From Fratercula arctica (taxonomy: Eukaryota > Chordata > Aves > Charadriiformes > Alcidae): 64,000 nt of DNA. Below the pieces are notes generated by a model, which saw only the letters and a list, made by a program, of their open reading frames with translations, was not told where the DNA came from and ran no database searches. This document shows positions 43,740-54,191 of the stretch, piece after piece; positions within the stretch are counted from its first letter, which is position 1; the number at the start of each line of letters is the position of its first letter. The position numbers were made by a program, and so were the translations under genes. The stretch spans positions 4,834,100-4,898,099 of the forward strand of contig CANTUZ010000025.1 in the NCBI GenBank assembly GCA_947846985.1. The letters run 5' to 3'.

Positions 43740-44104
43740 ACTGCCTTCTAGAAATCTCCTAAATCTTTTAGAGCTTTACGTGTATGAGTGTATACATGTT
43801 GGTAGGATTCAGTGAATACTTGAAAGTGTACAAAACACACATCCATATGTGTACATGAGCTGTATTATTTACAGCTACAAAGCTCAGTCAAATGCAATTC
43901 CAAGTAGGCTGCAATGATATTAAAAGATTAATGAAGTTATCTTTAATGGAATTGCCTGTTTGACTTTTTAATTTGTTTAAGTTTACATATTGCACATTCT
44001 AACTAATCTCGTTACCTGTGTTCAATAACTTTCACACTTTTCTACTAAACAGTTTAGCATGTTCAAATCCAATGGCTCCATCTGTTCAGTAGTAGGCATA
44101 AAGA

Positions 44105-44110
44105 AATAAA
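44105..44110 (+). terminator. CKS2: CKS2 polyadenylation signal
   Basis: AATAAA 366 bases after the stop codon, followed by a U-rich stretch (CTTTTAATGCTCTG). It is the first canonical hexamer after the CDS. Transcript end inferred to lie near 44125-44140. Confidence 0.7.
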
Positions 44111-44263
44111 CTTTTAATGCTCTGTAAAACCTGAATGTCCTAATTAACCAGACAAAACTAATATTCTTGTCTAACATGTTAGAAGAGGGGGAAAAAAAGT
44201 TGAGGAAAAAAATTTAACTTGGCAAAGCTACTTTGTTTCTATGCAGGAATTGTTTTACCCTGC

Positions 44264-44824
44264 TGTTGTGGTTTCAGTTGGGACAGAGTTAACTTTCTTA
44301 CTAGCAGCTGGTATAGCGCTATGTTTTGGATTTGGGAATAGTGTGATAGCTCACTGGTGAGCAATCAAGACTTTTTCTGCTCATACTGCCCTGCGGGGGG
44401 GGGGGAAGGGAGGGAGGGAGGAGGAGATACAGCTGGGACAGCTGACCCCAACTGAACAAAGTAATAGTCCATGCCACGTGATGTCATGCTCAGTATATAA
44501 AGCTGGGGGGGAAGAAGGAGAAAGAGAGGGATGTCTGGAGTTATGGTGTTTTGTCTTCTCAAGTAACCATGGAGCCCCGCTTTCCTGGAGATGGCTGAAC
44601 ACCTGCCTGCCAATGGGAAGTACTGAATGAATTCCTTGTTTTGCTTTGCTTGCACATGTGGCTTTTGCTTTACTTATTAAACTGTCTTTATCTCATCCCA
44701 TGAGTGCTTTGATTTGTGTGTTTTTTTGTTTGTTTGTTTTTTTTTTTTTACTCTTCTGATTCTCTCCCCCATCCCACTAGGGGTGAGTGAGCACCTGTGT
44801 GATGTGTTGTGCTCAACCACGACA
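44264..44824 (+). repeat. Solo LTR, ERVL type, 5-bp target duplication
   Basis: 561 bases, TGTTGTGGTTTCAG to CTCAACCACGACA, flanked by CCTGC at 44259-44263 and 44825-44829. TATA box (CAGTATATAAAGC) at 44492-44504, poly-G at 44395-44405 and T-rich R/U5. It sits 154 bases after the CKS2 polyadenylation signal in the same orientation. Confidence 0.9.
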
Positions 44825-44829
44825 CCTGC

Positions 44830-47220
44830 AGTCCTAAGTTTCTGACCCTTATTTGAGTTACTCTTATAAAAACATAAAGTTAAAAGTAAATCAAGTGAGT
44901 TTTGCAACTGCTCCTGACTAGTTCCCAACTAGCAGCTAAGTAATCTGAAAAGAAAGGTGGCAGTGATAAGTAATACTCAGACTAGCCTCCAAGAGCCCCA
45001 AACTATTGGACTCTGGAGTTGATGCTGGTTGTAATGTGATTACTTATCCTGCAGTGAGTTAAGCTACCTCTATGGTTTAAACTTGTCCTAAGGTTTTTAG
45101 TATATTAAAAACTTCATTGAGCTTTTTAATACTTAAGTTATTTTAGTAGTACTAATTTATCTTTCTGTCCCAACCTTTAAGTTGGGTTTTAGCCTGCACT
45201 TCCTGTCTTGTTGGTTTGGGTTGGGTTTTTTTGGTGTTTTCTCTTCCTCCTGGGAAGCTAGCTTGTACTCTTTCTGGGTGTGGACAGCAGTGGTTTAGAA
45301 GTGTGGTCAAAGTAAACAGTGCTTTCCATCTAACAAACTTCGCTGGTAGCGGAACAGTACATATTCAATTACATGAAGCATAAAAGGCCGTAGCTAATAC
45401 AGTAAAACTCTAATCAGTCCTTATTTAGAGAGCTGTGTGTCAGCATAGGTGAGTGAGTACATGGACTCAATATAAACAAGTTCAGGGGTGATTAGTTGCT
45501 GCAAACTGGTCCCTGTGGTAGTAGCCCTGCAATAAGGTTAGGTTTGTTTTGTGGTTTTTTTTTAATAGTGCCTCAGTATAACTTGTTTGAATGCAGTCTA
45601 CAATATCACTGATACTGTAAAGTTGATATGGTGCTAGAGGGAGGTAAATGATGTCATGGAATAACTGGAATGCAGTTTTGATCGGGTCAGAACAGAAAAG
45701 CAGCTCATCGCTGTAGGAGAGAACACAGCCAGTTACAGAGTTCATGTACCATTTAGGTTATACAACTTGTTCTCTCACCAAACCATGTCAGATAAGCTGG
45801 ACTACAGTAAATCACAACAAAGAGTGGTAAGGTGTTACTTCAGTTAGGGAGGTTCCAGACAGTCAGATAAGGAACTTCTAGACAATACCTTTTTACTAAC
45901 AACTTACTTCTTTGTTAATTAAGTTGTGTTGACTTGGTGAAACTGTTAGGTCATGCTGCAAATATTTCTGAACTAGTGAGGCCTATGAGGTGTTAAGTAT
46001 TCTATTTTCACAGTGACTCGCCATAAATACTGTATGGACCTATATCATTTGACTGCTAAAGCTGTAGAGATTGGAACAGTGTGGCCTAGATGTTTCCTAC
46101 CCAATTCTGGAGCCATCATTGTAATAGAAAGAATAGTGGGGAATTATGCTTAGTCTCAATTCATACAGGCATTCTGGAGACAAAGATCAAATGTAGTGTA
46201 GAACAGATCTTGGTACCCTGCCTCAGGTAGGATCAAACCAAGGAAGCTGTATCAGTCCAACACTACTCTGTCTGGGTAGGGGTTGTTCATGTATGTGGTG
46301 AAATATGCTGTCTGTCTTTAACTCACAGCTGCCAACTATTTGACCCTCAACCACCTGTGGCTATCAGCTGCTCATAATGTTTAATGTCAATAATGTCTCA
46401 AAAAAACATTGTTTGCTGTGGCTCTACCCAGGAGCTGCAGCATGACCTCATTTCCTTGCGTATCTGCTTCTCTGCCTTGCCCCTGGCTCCCCAGCTGTCA
46501 CTGTGGCAGTGGGACTTGGCTGGAATACCCATGTGGAGCCAAGCCCTTGACTGTGGCACCACCCTGCTTGTTCTGTTGTTGACTGGTAGTGACGTCATTG
46601 TTTTGGTGCTGCTCTGAGAAGTATGTGGGTAGACCGGTACGCTGCAATTGGGTGCTGCAGCCCTTCCTTGCTACGTCCTTGGAGAGGCGGTTGGGCTGGG
46701 CTTGGCCGGAGGCAGTGAGGTAAGGATGGTGATAGCCCTGCATTCCCCTGCTCCCTTCCCTCCTTTTCCCTGACCAGTTATGTAACTGGGGGTGGGGAGC
46801 AGCTTCCCCTGAGGCCTTTGCCCCAGGGCATCCCTTTGCCAGGTACAGGAGCTGAAAACAGGGTGCCCTAATCACTCTACAGATACAAGGACTCGTGAGG
46901 GGTCCTTGTGGTGAGCTGTATTACTCTCATCCAGCAGTTGGGCTTGCACAGGTGATACATCAGAGGGGGTCACTTGCAGCAGGAGTGGTTTCAAGACTGG
47001 GGCCTCCACCTTGCAGGAAGATATGTGTGGGCATATATTTCTACAGGAACAGGACTAATAATTTACACTTCCTGTTTATACGGGTCTTTATTTTCACATG
47101 GGGAAGAAAAGTCTTTCTAGAAAAGGAAAATCATAGAGGGGAGAGATGAGGTGAAAGCAAGTTACTTCTCATAATTTGGGACAGGGAACCTTGTGCATTA
47201 CTTCCCGTGAGTTCAAGTAG
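44830..47220. other. Unassigned sequence downstream of CKS2
   Basis: About 2.4 kb. GC content rises between 46400 and 47000 and there are open frames of 60-125 codons on both strands (46384-46617, 46498-46875), but none has recognisable domains or splice context. Confidence 0.5.
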
Positions 47221-48302
47221 AATCATAGAATGGTTTGGGTTGGAAGGGACCTTAAAGATCATCTAGTTCCAACCCCCCTGCCATGGGCAGGGACACCTCC
47301 CACTAGACCAGGCTGCTCAAAGCCCCATCCAGCCTGGCCTTGAACACTTTCAGGGATGGGGCATCCACAACTTCCCTGGGCAACCTGTTCCAGTGCCTCA
47401 CCACCCTCACAGTAAAGAATTTCTTCCTAATATCTAACCTAAATCTCTCCTCTTTCAGTTTGAAACCATTACCCCTTGTCCTGTCACTACACTCCCTGAT
47501 AAAGAGTCTTTCCCCTGCTTTCTTATAGGCCCCCTTTAGGTACTGGAAGGCCGCTATAAGGTCTCCCCGGAGCCTTTCTCTTCCCCAGGCTGAACAACCC
47601 CAACTCTCTCAGCCTGTCCTCATAGCAGAGCTGCTCCAGCCCTCTGATCATCTTCGTGGCCCTCCTCTGGACCCGCTCCAACAGGTCCATGTCCTTCTTG
47701 TGCTGAGGACTCCAGAGCTGCACGCAGTACTTCAGGTGGGGTCGCATGAGAGCAGAGCCGCCTCTAGGGGCAGAATCACCTCCCTCGACCTGCTGGCCAC
47801 GCTTCTTTTGATGCAGCCCAGGATATGGTTGGCTTTCTGGGCTGCAAGCACCCATTGCCTGCTCATGTTGAGCTTCTCATCCACCAACACCCCCAAGTCC
47901 TTCTCAGGGTGGCTCTCAAGCCATTCTCCACTCAGCCTGTATTTATGACTGGGATTGCCGTGACCCAGGTGCAGGACCTTGCACTTGGCCTGGTTGAACT
48001 TCATGAGGTTTCCACAGGCCCACCTGTCCAGGTCCCTCTGGATGGCATCCCTTCTCTCCAGCGTGTCAACTGCTCCACGCAGCTTGGTGCCATCGGCAAA
48101 CTTCCTGAGGGTGCCCTCAATCCCACTGTCCATGTCTCTGACAAAGATGTTAAACAGCACCAGTCCCAGTACTGACCCCTGAGGAATGCCACTCGTCACT
48201 GGTTTCCACTTGGACATTGAGCCGTTGACTGCAACCCTTTGAGTGCAGCCATGTAGCCAGTTCCTTATCCACCAAGTGGTCTGTCTATCAAATCTATGCC
48301 TT
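47221..48302 (-). mobile_element. CR1 LINE fragment, minus strand
   Basis: 3' end at 47221 (AATCATAGAATGGTTTGGGT), ORF2 C-terminus at 47331-47530 with frameshifts, and RT palm at 47732-48217, where [17 protein letters not shown] is followed by KFADGT, so the second catalytic Asp is Gly. 5' truncation near 48302. Same subfamily as the copies at 1-719 and 56452-56722. Confidence 0.88.
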
Positions 48303-48524
48303 TCAAAAATAAAAAAAAAACAAACCCACCAACACTTATTTAAAGAGTGCAGAGTCTGCTGAAAGAACGTGTAGACATCTCTCTCACTTTAAAGGTATAT
48401 GCACAAATCCTGAGTAACAAAAATGATGCTGCATTGCATATAGACTTCCTAGTCAGACTGAGGTGCCTTTAATGTCAGTTGTTAGCCTTAAATCATGGCT
48501 ACTTCCTATGATACATTACTGTCC
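48303..48524. other. Unassigned sequence before copy B
   Basis: About 220 bases with an A-rich tract at 48308-48320; nothing recognised. Confidence 0.5.
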
Positions 48525-48529
48525 TGGTT

Positions 48530-48657
48530 ACGGTGGAGATAGGGTTAATTCTCCCCAAGACACAGTATTCCATTTTTCTTCTGATCCTTCCCGTATTGGG
48601 AAGACCCGAGTGAGCAGCACGTGGTTCTTTGTTGCCGTCTGAGGCCAAACCATGACA
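48530..48657 (+). repeat. 5' LTR of copy B with internal deletion
   Basis: 128 bases instead of 348. It holds the first U3 bases (TGTCCTGGTTACGG to CAGTATTCCAT) joined directly to the U5 end (TTTTCTTCTGATCCTTCCCG). The lost segment includes the likely promoter, so this provirus cannot make its own genomic RNA from this LTR. Confidence 0.88.
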
Positions 48658-48665
48658 GTCCTTTT

Positions 48666-48683
48666 TGGCACCCAACGTGGGGC
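48666..48683 (+). other. Primer binding site of copy B
   Basis: TGGCACCCAACGTGGGGC, one base off the tRNA-Lys1,2 consensus at a different position from copy A. It starts 8 bases after the LTR end, as in A. Confidence 0.8.
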
Positions 48684-48728
48684 TCGAAGGGTTGAGATAA
48701 CGACAGAATCCAACTAGAGCTTGAAAAA

Positions 48729-49865
48729 ATGAATTTGTTTTATGCGTTTATTTTATTAGGTAAAGAGTCGCTGGTCACCATGTTGCTTGGTTTGTTCTCA
48801 TGGCTGTGTTATGTAAATTTCTATATGGCTTATGTACTCCCTGTGATGATATTTGTTACTTCTGGGAGGGGGATGAGGATTATCATTTTACTGTCCTGTG
48901 CAATATCGGCTTATGATATGATAACATCATTTGTTAGACGGTTATTTTGGGGCGTTTATGTGGTATTGCTGTCCTGTCCGTACATTGGGCACCACCTCTC
49001 AGAATTTATTAATAATTACACCCAGTCTATGGGGGAAACAGGAGGGGACACTTTCCCCAGCTCTTTTGCCTCCCTTTTCTCCTTTGGGTCAGGTATAACA
49101 GCTTTTGAGAATTTTGAATATCCTTGGGATGCTCAAACCAGCATGTTCCTAATGTTATGTCTGCTGAATATGTTCCAGGTCTCGTTTAGGGTTAAACGAC
49201 TATTTAAGACTACCACCCACAGCTCTGCTCCGAGGCTGGACAGTCAGGGGTGGCATGGCATGTGGGAGAACATGGGCAGGTACCTAGAGAACGTCTCACC
49301 TCCAATGGTCTGGGACTTCACCCCTGAACAATTACAGGACCCTGATAGAGTAGTAGAATATCTGAAGGGAAAATGCTGTGGCTATTCCAGAGAGGCACAA
49401 CTCACCGCACTGTGCTGGGCCCTGGCCAGTATCTACCAGGCACTGCTCAGTGTTATGCAGCACCCTCAGGGGAAAGAGACAGAGACCAGACTGACACACA
49501 CTGCGGCTGCTGCAACCCCTGCGACAGGCGCTGCGGCTGCTGCAACCCCTGCGACAGGCACTGCGGCTACTCCAACCCCTGCGACAGGCACTGCGGCTAC
49601 TGCAACCCCTGCGACAGACACTGCGGCTACTGCAACTCCAGCGACAGCCACTGCAGCTACTGCAACCCCTGAAATAGACACTGTAGCTACTGCAACCCCT
49701 GCGGCAGCCACTGCCGCTGAACCAGGGAACCAACCCGTGCCAGTATCCGTTGCCCCCATACAGAAGAAGTACACAAAGAAATCGGTTCGCATAGTAAGAG
49801 ATGATGATGAACCAGGGCCATCACGAGGACAGGAGGAAGAGGCAGAACCAGAGATAATTACCTGA
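48729..49865 (+). CDS. Copy B first ORF: multi-pass hydrophobic domain plus Ala/Thr/Pro repeat (378 residues)
   Basis: Starts 45 bases after the primer site. Hydrophobic stretches lie at residues 15-44, 51-65, 71-87 and 138-153, and an N-glycosylation-type sequon (NYT) at 96-98. A middle region (about 178-250: WENMGRYLENVSPPMVWDF, SREAQLTALCWALAS) looks gag-like. Then about seven 10-residue units of the type TAATATPATD, a basic patch (KKYTKKSVRIVR) and an acidic tail. It ends at a TGA (49863-49865) in frame with gag, where copy C has Gln. The membrane-like head is conserved with copy A. I know no family assignment for it; it may be a Gag extension, a separate membrane protein or a leader. Function unknown. 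Confidence 0.7.
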   Translation: MNLFYAFILLGKESLVTMLLGLFSWLCYVNFYMAYVLPVMIFVTSGRGMRIIILLSCAISAYDMITSFVRRLFWGVYVVLLSCPYIGHHLSEFINNYTQSMGETGGDTFPSSFASLFSFGSGITAFENFEYPWDAQTSMFLMLCLLNMFQVSFRVKRLFKTTTHSSAPRLDSQGWHGMWENMGRYLENVSPPMVWDFTPEQLQDPDRVVEYLKGKCCGYSREAQLTALCWALASIYQALLSVMQHPQGKETETRLTHTAAAATPATGAAAAATPATGTAATPTPATGTAATATPATDTAATATPATATAATATPEIDTVATATPAAATAAEPGNQPVPVSVAPIQKKYTKKSVRIVRDDDEPGPSRGQEEEAEPEIIT

Positions 49866-49874
49866 TCCCTATCC

Positions 49875-50513
49875 TTGAGTGAGCTGCAGGATATGCGAAA
49901 AGATTTTAGCCGACTTTCAGGTGAGCACATTGTCACCTGGCTGCTTCTGTGTTGGGATAACTGGGCCAGTAGCCTGGAGTTAGAGGGTAGGGAAGCCAGG
50001 CAGCTGGGATCCCTGTCTAGGGAAGGCGGCATTGACAAGGCAATTGGAAAGAAGACCCAAGCCATCAGCCTCTGGAAACGACTCCTGTCAGACGTGAGGG
50101 AGAGGTATCCCTTCAGTGAAGATGTTGTATGTCAACCAAGCAAGTGGACCACCATGGAAAGAGGTATCCAGTACCTGAGAGAATTAGCTGTGCGGGAGGT
50201 GATTTATTATGACTTGGACAATGCAAACTTACCCACGGACCCTGATGAGGTGCAATGCACAAGACCCATGTGGCGGAAGTTTGTACGGAGCACACCATCG
50301 TCATATGCCAACTCACTGTCAGTAGTGGAATGGAAGGGTGAAAAAGGACCAATGGTGGATGAGGTGGCTGGCCAGCTCTGGCGATATGAAGAAAGCCTCT
50401 CTTCCTGCCTTGTCTCAGCTGTGGAGAAACTGTCCCGGAAGGTCCAGCAACTTGAAGAGAATATGTCCTACTCCCCACCTGTACGGGCCAGCATCTCAGA
50501 CGGAGGAAGTTAA
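49875..50513 (+). pseudogene. gag: Copy B gag body, C-terminally truncated
   Basis: In frame with the preceding ORF past its TGA. It carries GEHIVTWLLLCWDNWASSL and KWTTMERGIQYLRELAVREV. At about 50499 the sequence jumps from the gag block RASIS to the end of protease (TEEVKQLSTL in another frame), the deletion relative to copy A 13072-13763. The gag-pro TAG is lost with it. Confidence 0.75.
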
Positions 50514-51456
50514 ACAGTTGTCTACCTTGCCTGGTCTCTCGGAGGACTCTTCTGTTGTGGGGTTGTTGAGGGTCGAAGAACAGCAGGTGCCGATTGCTAC
50601 CACAACGGTGCATCGGCGGCAATATCGCACTAACCGAGACTCTCTGATTCCCATCCATAAGCTGATTCGTCAACTAGAGGTTCAAGGAGTGATCAGCAAG
50701 ACTCGCTCGCCTTTTAACAGTCCTATATGGCCGGTGTGAAAATCTAATGGAGAGTGGAGGCTAACTGTAGACTATGGTGGCCTGAATGAAGTCACGCCAC
50801 CGCTGAGCGCTGCTGTGCCGGACATGTTAGAACTGCAGTATGAACTGGAGTCCAAGGCAGCCAAGTGGTATGCCACGATTGATAGAGCGAATGCATTTTT
50901 CTCAATCCCTTTGGCAGCAGAGTGCAGGCCACAGTTTGCTTTCACTTGGAGGGGCATCCAGTACACCTGGAATCGACTGCCCCAGGGGTGGAAACACAGC
51001 CCCACCATTTGCCATGGACTGATCCAGACTGCACTGGAACAGGGTGAAGCTCCAGAACATCTGCAGTACATTGATGACATCATCGTATGGGGAAACACAG
51101 CAGAAGAAGTTTTTGAGAAAGGGGATAAAAAAGTCCGAATCCTTCTGAAAGCTGGTTTTGCCATAAAACGAAGTAAGGTCAAGGGACCTGCACAGGAAAT
51201 TCAGTTCTTAGGAATAAAATGGCTAGATGGACGCCGCCAGATCCCAATGGATGTGATCAACAAAATAGCAGCTATGTCTCCACCAACCAGTAAAAAGGAA
51301 ACACAAGCTTTCTTAGGCATTGTGTGTTTTTGGAGGATGCATATCCCAGATTACAGTCTGATTGTAAGCCCTCTGTATCAAGTAACCCGGAAGAAGAAGG
51401 ATTTTAAATGGGGTCCTGAGCAATGACAAGCTTTTGAACAAATCAAACAGGAAATA
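50499..51456 (+). pseudogene. pol: Copy B protease remnant and reverse transcriptase
   Basis: Protease end (TEEVKQLSTLPGLSED) runs into the RT N-terminus without the TAG of copy A (CAG here). The shared TGA is at 50737-50739 after NSPIWPV. RT follows with TIDRANAFF (Ile to Arg against A), LPQGWKHSPTICH and YIDDIIVWG at about 51066-51091. WGPEQ is kept, then a TGA at 51424-51426 (CGA in A) closes the segment. Confidence 0.8.
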
Positions 51457-52188
51457 GTCCATGCAGTGGCCCTGGGGCCAGTCCGGGCAGGACAAGATAT
51501 TAAAAACGTGCTCTACACCATAGCCAGGGAGAATGGCCCTACCTGGAGCCTCTGGCAGAAAGCACCAGGGGAGACCCGAGGTCGACCCCTAGGGTTTTGG
51601 AGTTGGGGATTCAGAGGATCCGAAGCCCGCTACACTCCAACAGAAAAGGAGATATTGGCAGCATATGAAGGGGTTCGAGCTGCTTCGGAGGTGGTTGGTA
51701 CAGAAGCGCAGCTCCTCTTAGCACCTCGACTGCCGGTGCTGGGTTGGATGTTCAAAGAAAGGGTCCCCACCACACATCATGCAACTGATGCTACATGGAG
51801 TAAGTGGATTGCACTGATCACACAGCGAACTCGAATGGGAAACCCCAGTCGCCCAGGAATTCTGGAAGTGATCATGGACTGGCCAGAAGGCAAGGATTTT
51901 GGAATGTCACCAGAGGAGGAGGTGACGCGTGCGGAAGAGGCCCCACCATATAATGAACTGCCAGAAAATGAGAAGCAATATGCCCTGTTCACTGATGGGT
52001 CCTGCTGGATTGTGGGAAAGCATCGAAAGTGGAAGGCTGCTGTGTGGAGTCCTACATGACAAGTTGCAGAAGCCAGTGAAGGACAAGGTGAATTGAGCCA
52101 GGTTGCAGAGGTGAAAGCCATTCAGCTGGCTTTGGACATTGCCGAGTGAGAAAAATGGCCAGTACTTTATCTCTACGCTGACTCATGG
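51457..52188 (+). pseudogene. pol: Copy B RNase H region
   Basis: GRPLGFWSWGF, YTPTEKEILAAYEG and LFTDGSC are present. TGAs at 52057-52059 and 52147-52149 match those at 15321 and 15411 in copy A with the same 90-base spacing. Confidence 0.8.
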
Positions 52189-53319
52189 ATGGTGGCAAAT
52201 GCTCTGTGGGGATGGTTACAGCAGTGGAAGCAGGGCAACTGGCAGCGCAGAGGCAAACCCATCTGGGCTGCTGAACTATGGCGAGATATTGCTGCCCGGA
52301 TAGAGAATCTGGTTGTGAAAGTACGCCACGTAGATGCCCGCGTACCAAAGAATCGGGCCACGGAGGAACATCAGAACAACCAGCAGGTGGATCGGGCTGC
52401 TAGGATTGAAGTGGCTCAGGTGGATCTGGACTGGCAACATAAGGGTGAACTATTCATAGCTCGGTGGGCCCATGAGACCTCAGGCCATCAAGGAAGAGAT
52501 GCGACATATAGATGGGCTCGTGACCGAGGGGTGGACTTGACCATGGACACTATTGCACAGGTCATCCATGAATGTGAGACATGTGCTGCAATCAAGCAAG
52601 CCAAGCGTTTGAAGCCTCTTTGGTATGGAGGACGATGGTTGAAATATAAATATGGGGAGGCCTGGCAGATTGATTATATCACACTGCCACGAAGCCGTCA
52701 AGGCAAGCGCTATGTGCTCACAATGGTGGAAGCAACCACTGGATGGCTGGAAACATACCCTGTGCCCCATGCCACTGCCCAGAACACTATCCTGGGCCTT
52801 GAAAAGCAAGTCCTGTGGCGACATGGTACCCCAGAGAGAAGTGAGTCGGACAATGGGACTCATTTCCGAAACAGCCTCATAGACGCCTGGGCCAAAGAGC
52901 ATGGTGTTGAGTGGGTATATCACATCCCCTGTCACGCACCAGCCTCTGGGAAGATAGAACGGTACAATGGACTGTTAAAAACTACACTGAGAGCAATGGA
53001 TGGTGGGACCTTAAAACATTGGGATGCACATTTAGCAAAGGCTACCTGGCTAGTTAACACCAGGGGATCTACTGATCGGGCTGGCCCTGCCCAGTCAAAA
53101 CTTCCACGTACCATAGAAGGGGATAAAGTCCCCGTAGTGCACATGAAGAATATGTTAGGGAAGACAGTCTGGGTTAGTCCTGCCTCAGGCAAAGGCAAAC
53201 CCATCCGTGGGATTGCTTTTGCCCAAGGACCTGGGTGCACTTGGTGGGTGATGCAGAAGGATGGGGAAGTCCGATGTGTACCTCATGGGGATCTGATTTT
53301 GGGGGAGAATAGCCAATGA
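52189..53319 (+). CDS. pol: Copy B integrase, open (376 residues with RNase H tail)
   Basis: Would join the linear viral DNA to chromosomal DNA. The coordinates start at an internal Met in RNase H (VDARVP near residue 50). Zinc-binding residues are His95, His100, Cys129 and Cys132. The DDE core is complete: Asp162 (QIDYI), Asp221 (SDNGTHF) and Glu257 (KIERYNG), with 35 residues between the last two as in retroviral integrases. The C-terminal domain (WVSPASGKGKPIRG, CTWWVMQKDGEVRCVPHGDL) is intact and ends at the natural TGA after ENSQ. This is the only copy whose integrase is wholly undamaged. No env frame follows. Confidence 0.88.
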   Translation: MVANALWGWLQQWKQGNWQRRGKPIWAAELWRDIAARIENLVVKVRHVDARVPKNRATEEHQNNQQVDRAARIEVAQVDLDWQHKGELFIARWAHETSGHQGRDATYRWARDRGVDLTMDTIAQVIHECETCAAIKQAKRLKPLWYGGRWLKYKYGEAWQIDYITLPRSRQGKRYVLTMVEATTGWLETYPVPHATAQNTILGLEKQVLWRHGTPERSESDNGTHFRNSLIDAWAKEHGVEWVYHIPCHAPASGKIERYNGLLKTTLRAMDGGTLKHWDAHLAKATWLVNTRGSTDRAGPAQSKLPRTIEGDKVPVVHMKNMLGKTVWVSPASGKGKPIRGIAFAQGPGCTWWVMQKDGEVRCVPHGDLILGENSQ

Positions 53320-53834
53320 ATCAAATTGTGTGTTGTTGATTGCTAAGTAACACTGTCACTGTATGTCCTCGTTACTATAATTGCTATCAGCTGTACTGCA
53401 GTAAGAATCACCCAAATTAAGGACAGATGGACTTTGATGAAAAACTGAGTAAAGTGTAGAGGTGATGGGATCAGAACTGACCTCAGCAGCTGGCGCCCAG
53501 CAACTTCCTCAAGATCTACATCTTCAGCCCATGGACTGTGGGCATGAGCCACGCTGGGTACACCAGTCACATGCTCCGAAAAAATAAGCATGCAACAGTC
53601 CAGCACCACACACCATCTCACCTGCCCTGAGAGACTGTTCTAACAGATGGAGCCCAAAGCCGTGGATTGAATGAACTCACCAGACACTTTGGAGGGATGG
53701 CCCATAAACTAAGGGCATTATATCTGCATTAATATATATGTGTATATATATATGACAGGGGAAAGTGGTGGCAATTCATTGGAACCTGTAAGATCTGGGC
53801 ATGGCAAAAATGGTATGGAATAAGGGGTGGATAA
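53320..53834 (+). other. Copy B 3' untranslated region and purine tract
   Basis: About 515 bases between integrase and 3' LTR with no open frame, so env is absent. An AT-rich TATATG tract lies at 53731-53752. The purine tract GAATAAGGGGTGGA (53820-53833) ends at the LTR. Confidence 0.8.
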
Positions 53835-54182
53835 TGTCCTGGTTCTGGCGGGGATAGGGTTAATTCTCCCCAAGAGACAGTATTCCATGCCATGTGAGCC
53901 ATGGCCACCCTGAGCTGCCAGGGGAGGGGGCAGGAAGTCGCCGCTTGGAGCGGGCTGGGGCATCCCGGGTCCAGTCGGTGAGCGGCGGGGAGCAGTGGTT
54001 CCGTAATCGTGTTTGTATATTCCTCTATCCGTGTTATTGTTGCTGTTTTTTCTTGTTCCCTCTGCTGTTCTGTTAAACTGCCTTTGTCTCAACCCAAGAG
54101 TTTTGCTTTTTTCTTTTGATTCTTCCCGTATTGGGAAGGCCCAAGCGAGTGGCACGTGGCCCTCTGAGGCCAAACCACGACA
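53835..54182 (+). repeat. 3' LTR of copy B
   Basis: 348 bases, TGTCCTGGTTCTGGC to GGCCAAACCACGACA, normal orientation. Apart from the deletion in the 5' LTR, the two share their ends with a handful of differences. It keeps the U3 stretch TTCTCCCCAAGAGACAG that copy A lacks. Confidence 0.9.
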
Positions 54183-54191
54183 ATTACTTGG

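Larger units (their letters stand above)
48530..54182 (+). mobile_element. ERVL-like provirus copy B, most intact
   Basis: 5.65-kb element flanked by ATTAC at 48525-48529 and 54183-54187, a 5-bp duplication as expected for ERVL. Order: shortened 5' LTR, primer site, first ORF (378 residues), gag, protease remnant, RT, RNase H, integrase (open), purine tract, 3' LTR in normal orientation. No env. Compared with copy A it has lost about 690 bases (gag C-terminus and most of protease) and about 220 bases of the 5' LTR. Confidence 0.9.

Noticed and set aside
46384..46875. Open frames on both strands in a GC-richer stretch downstream of CKS2
   Set aside because: No domain, no splice context, short; no support for a gene.
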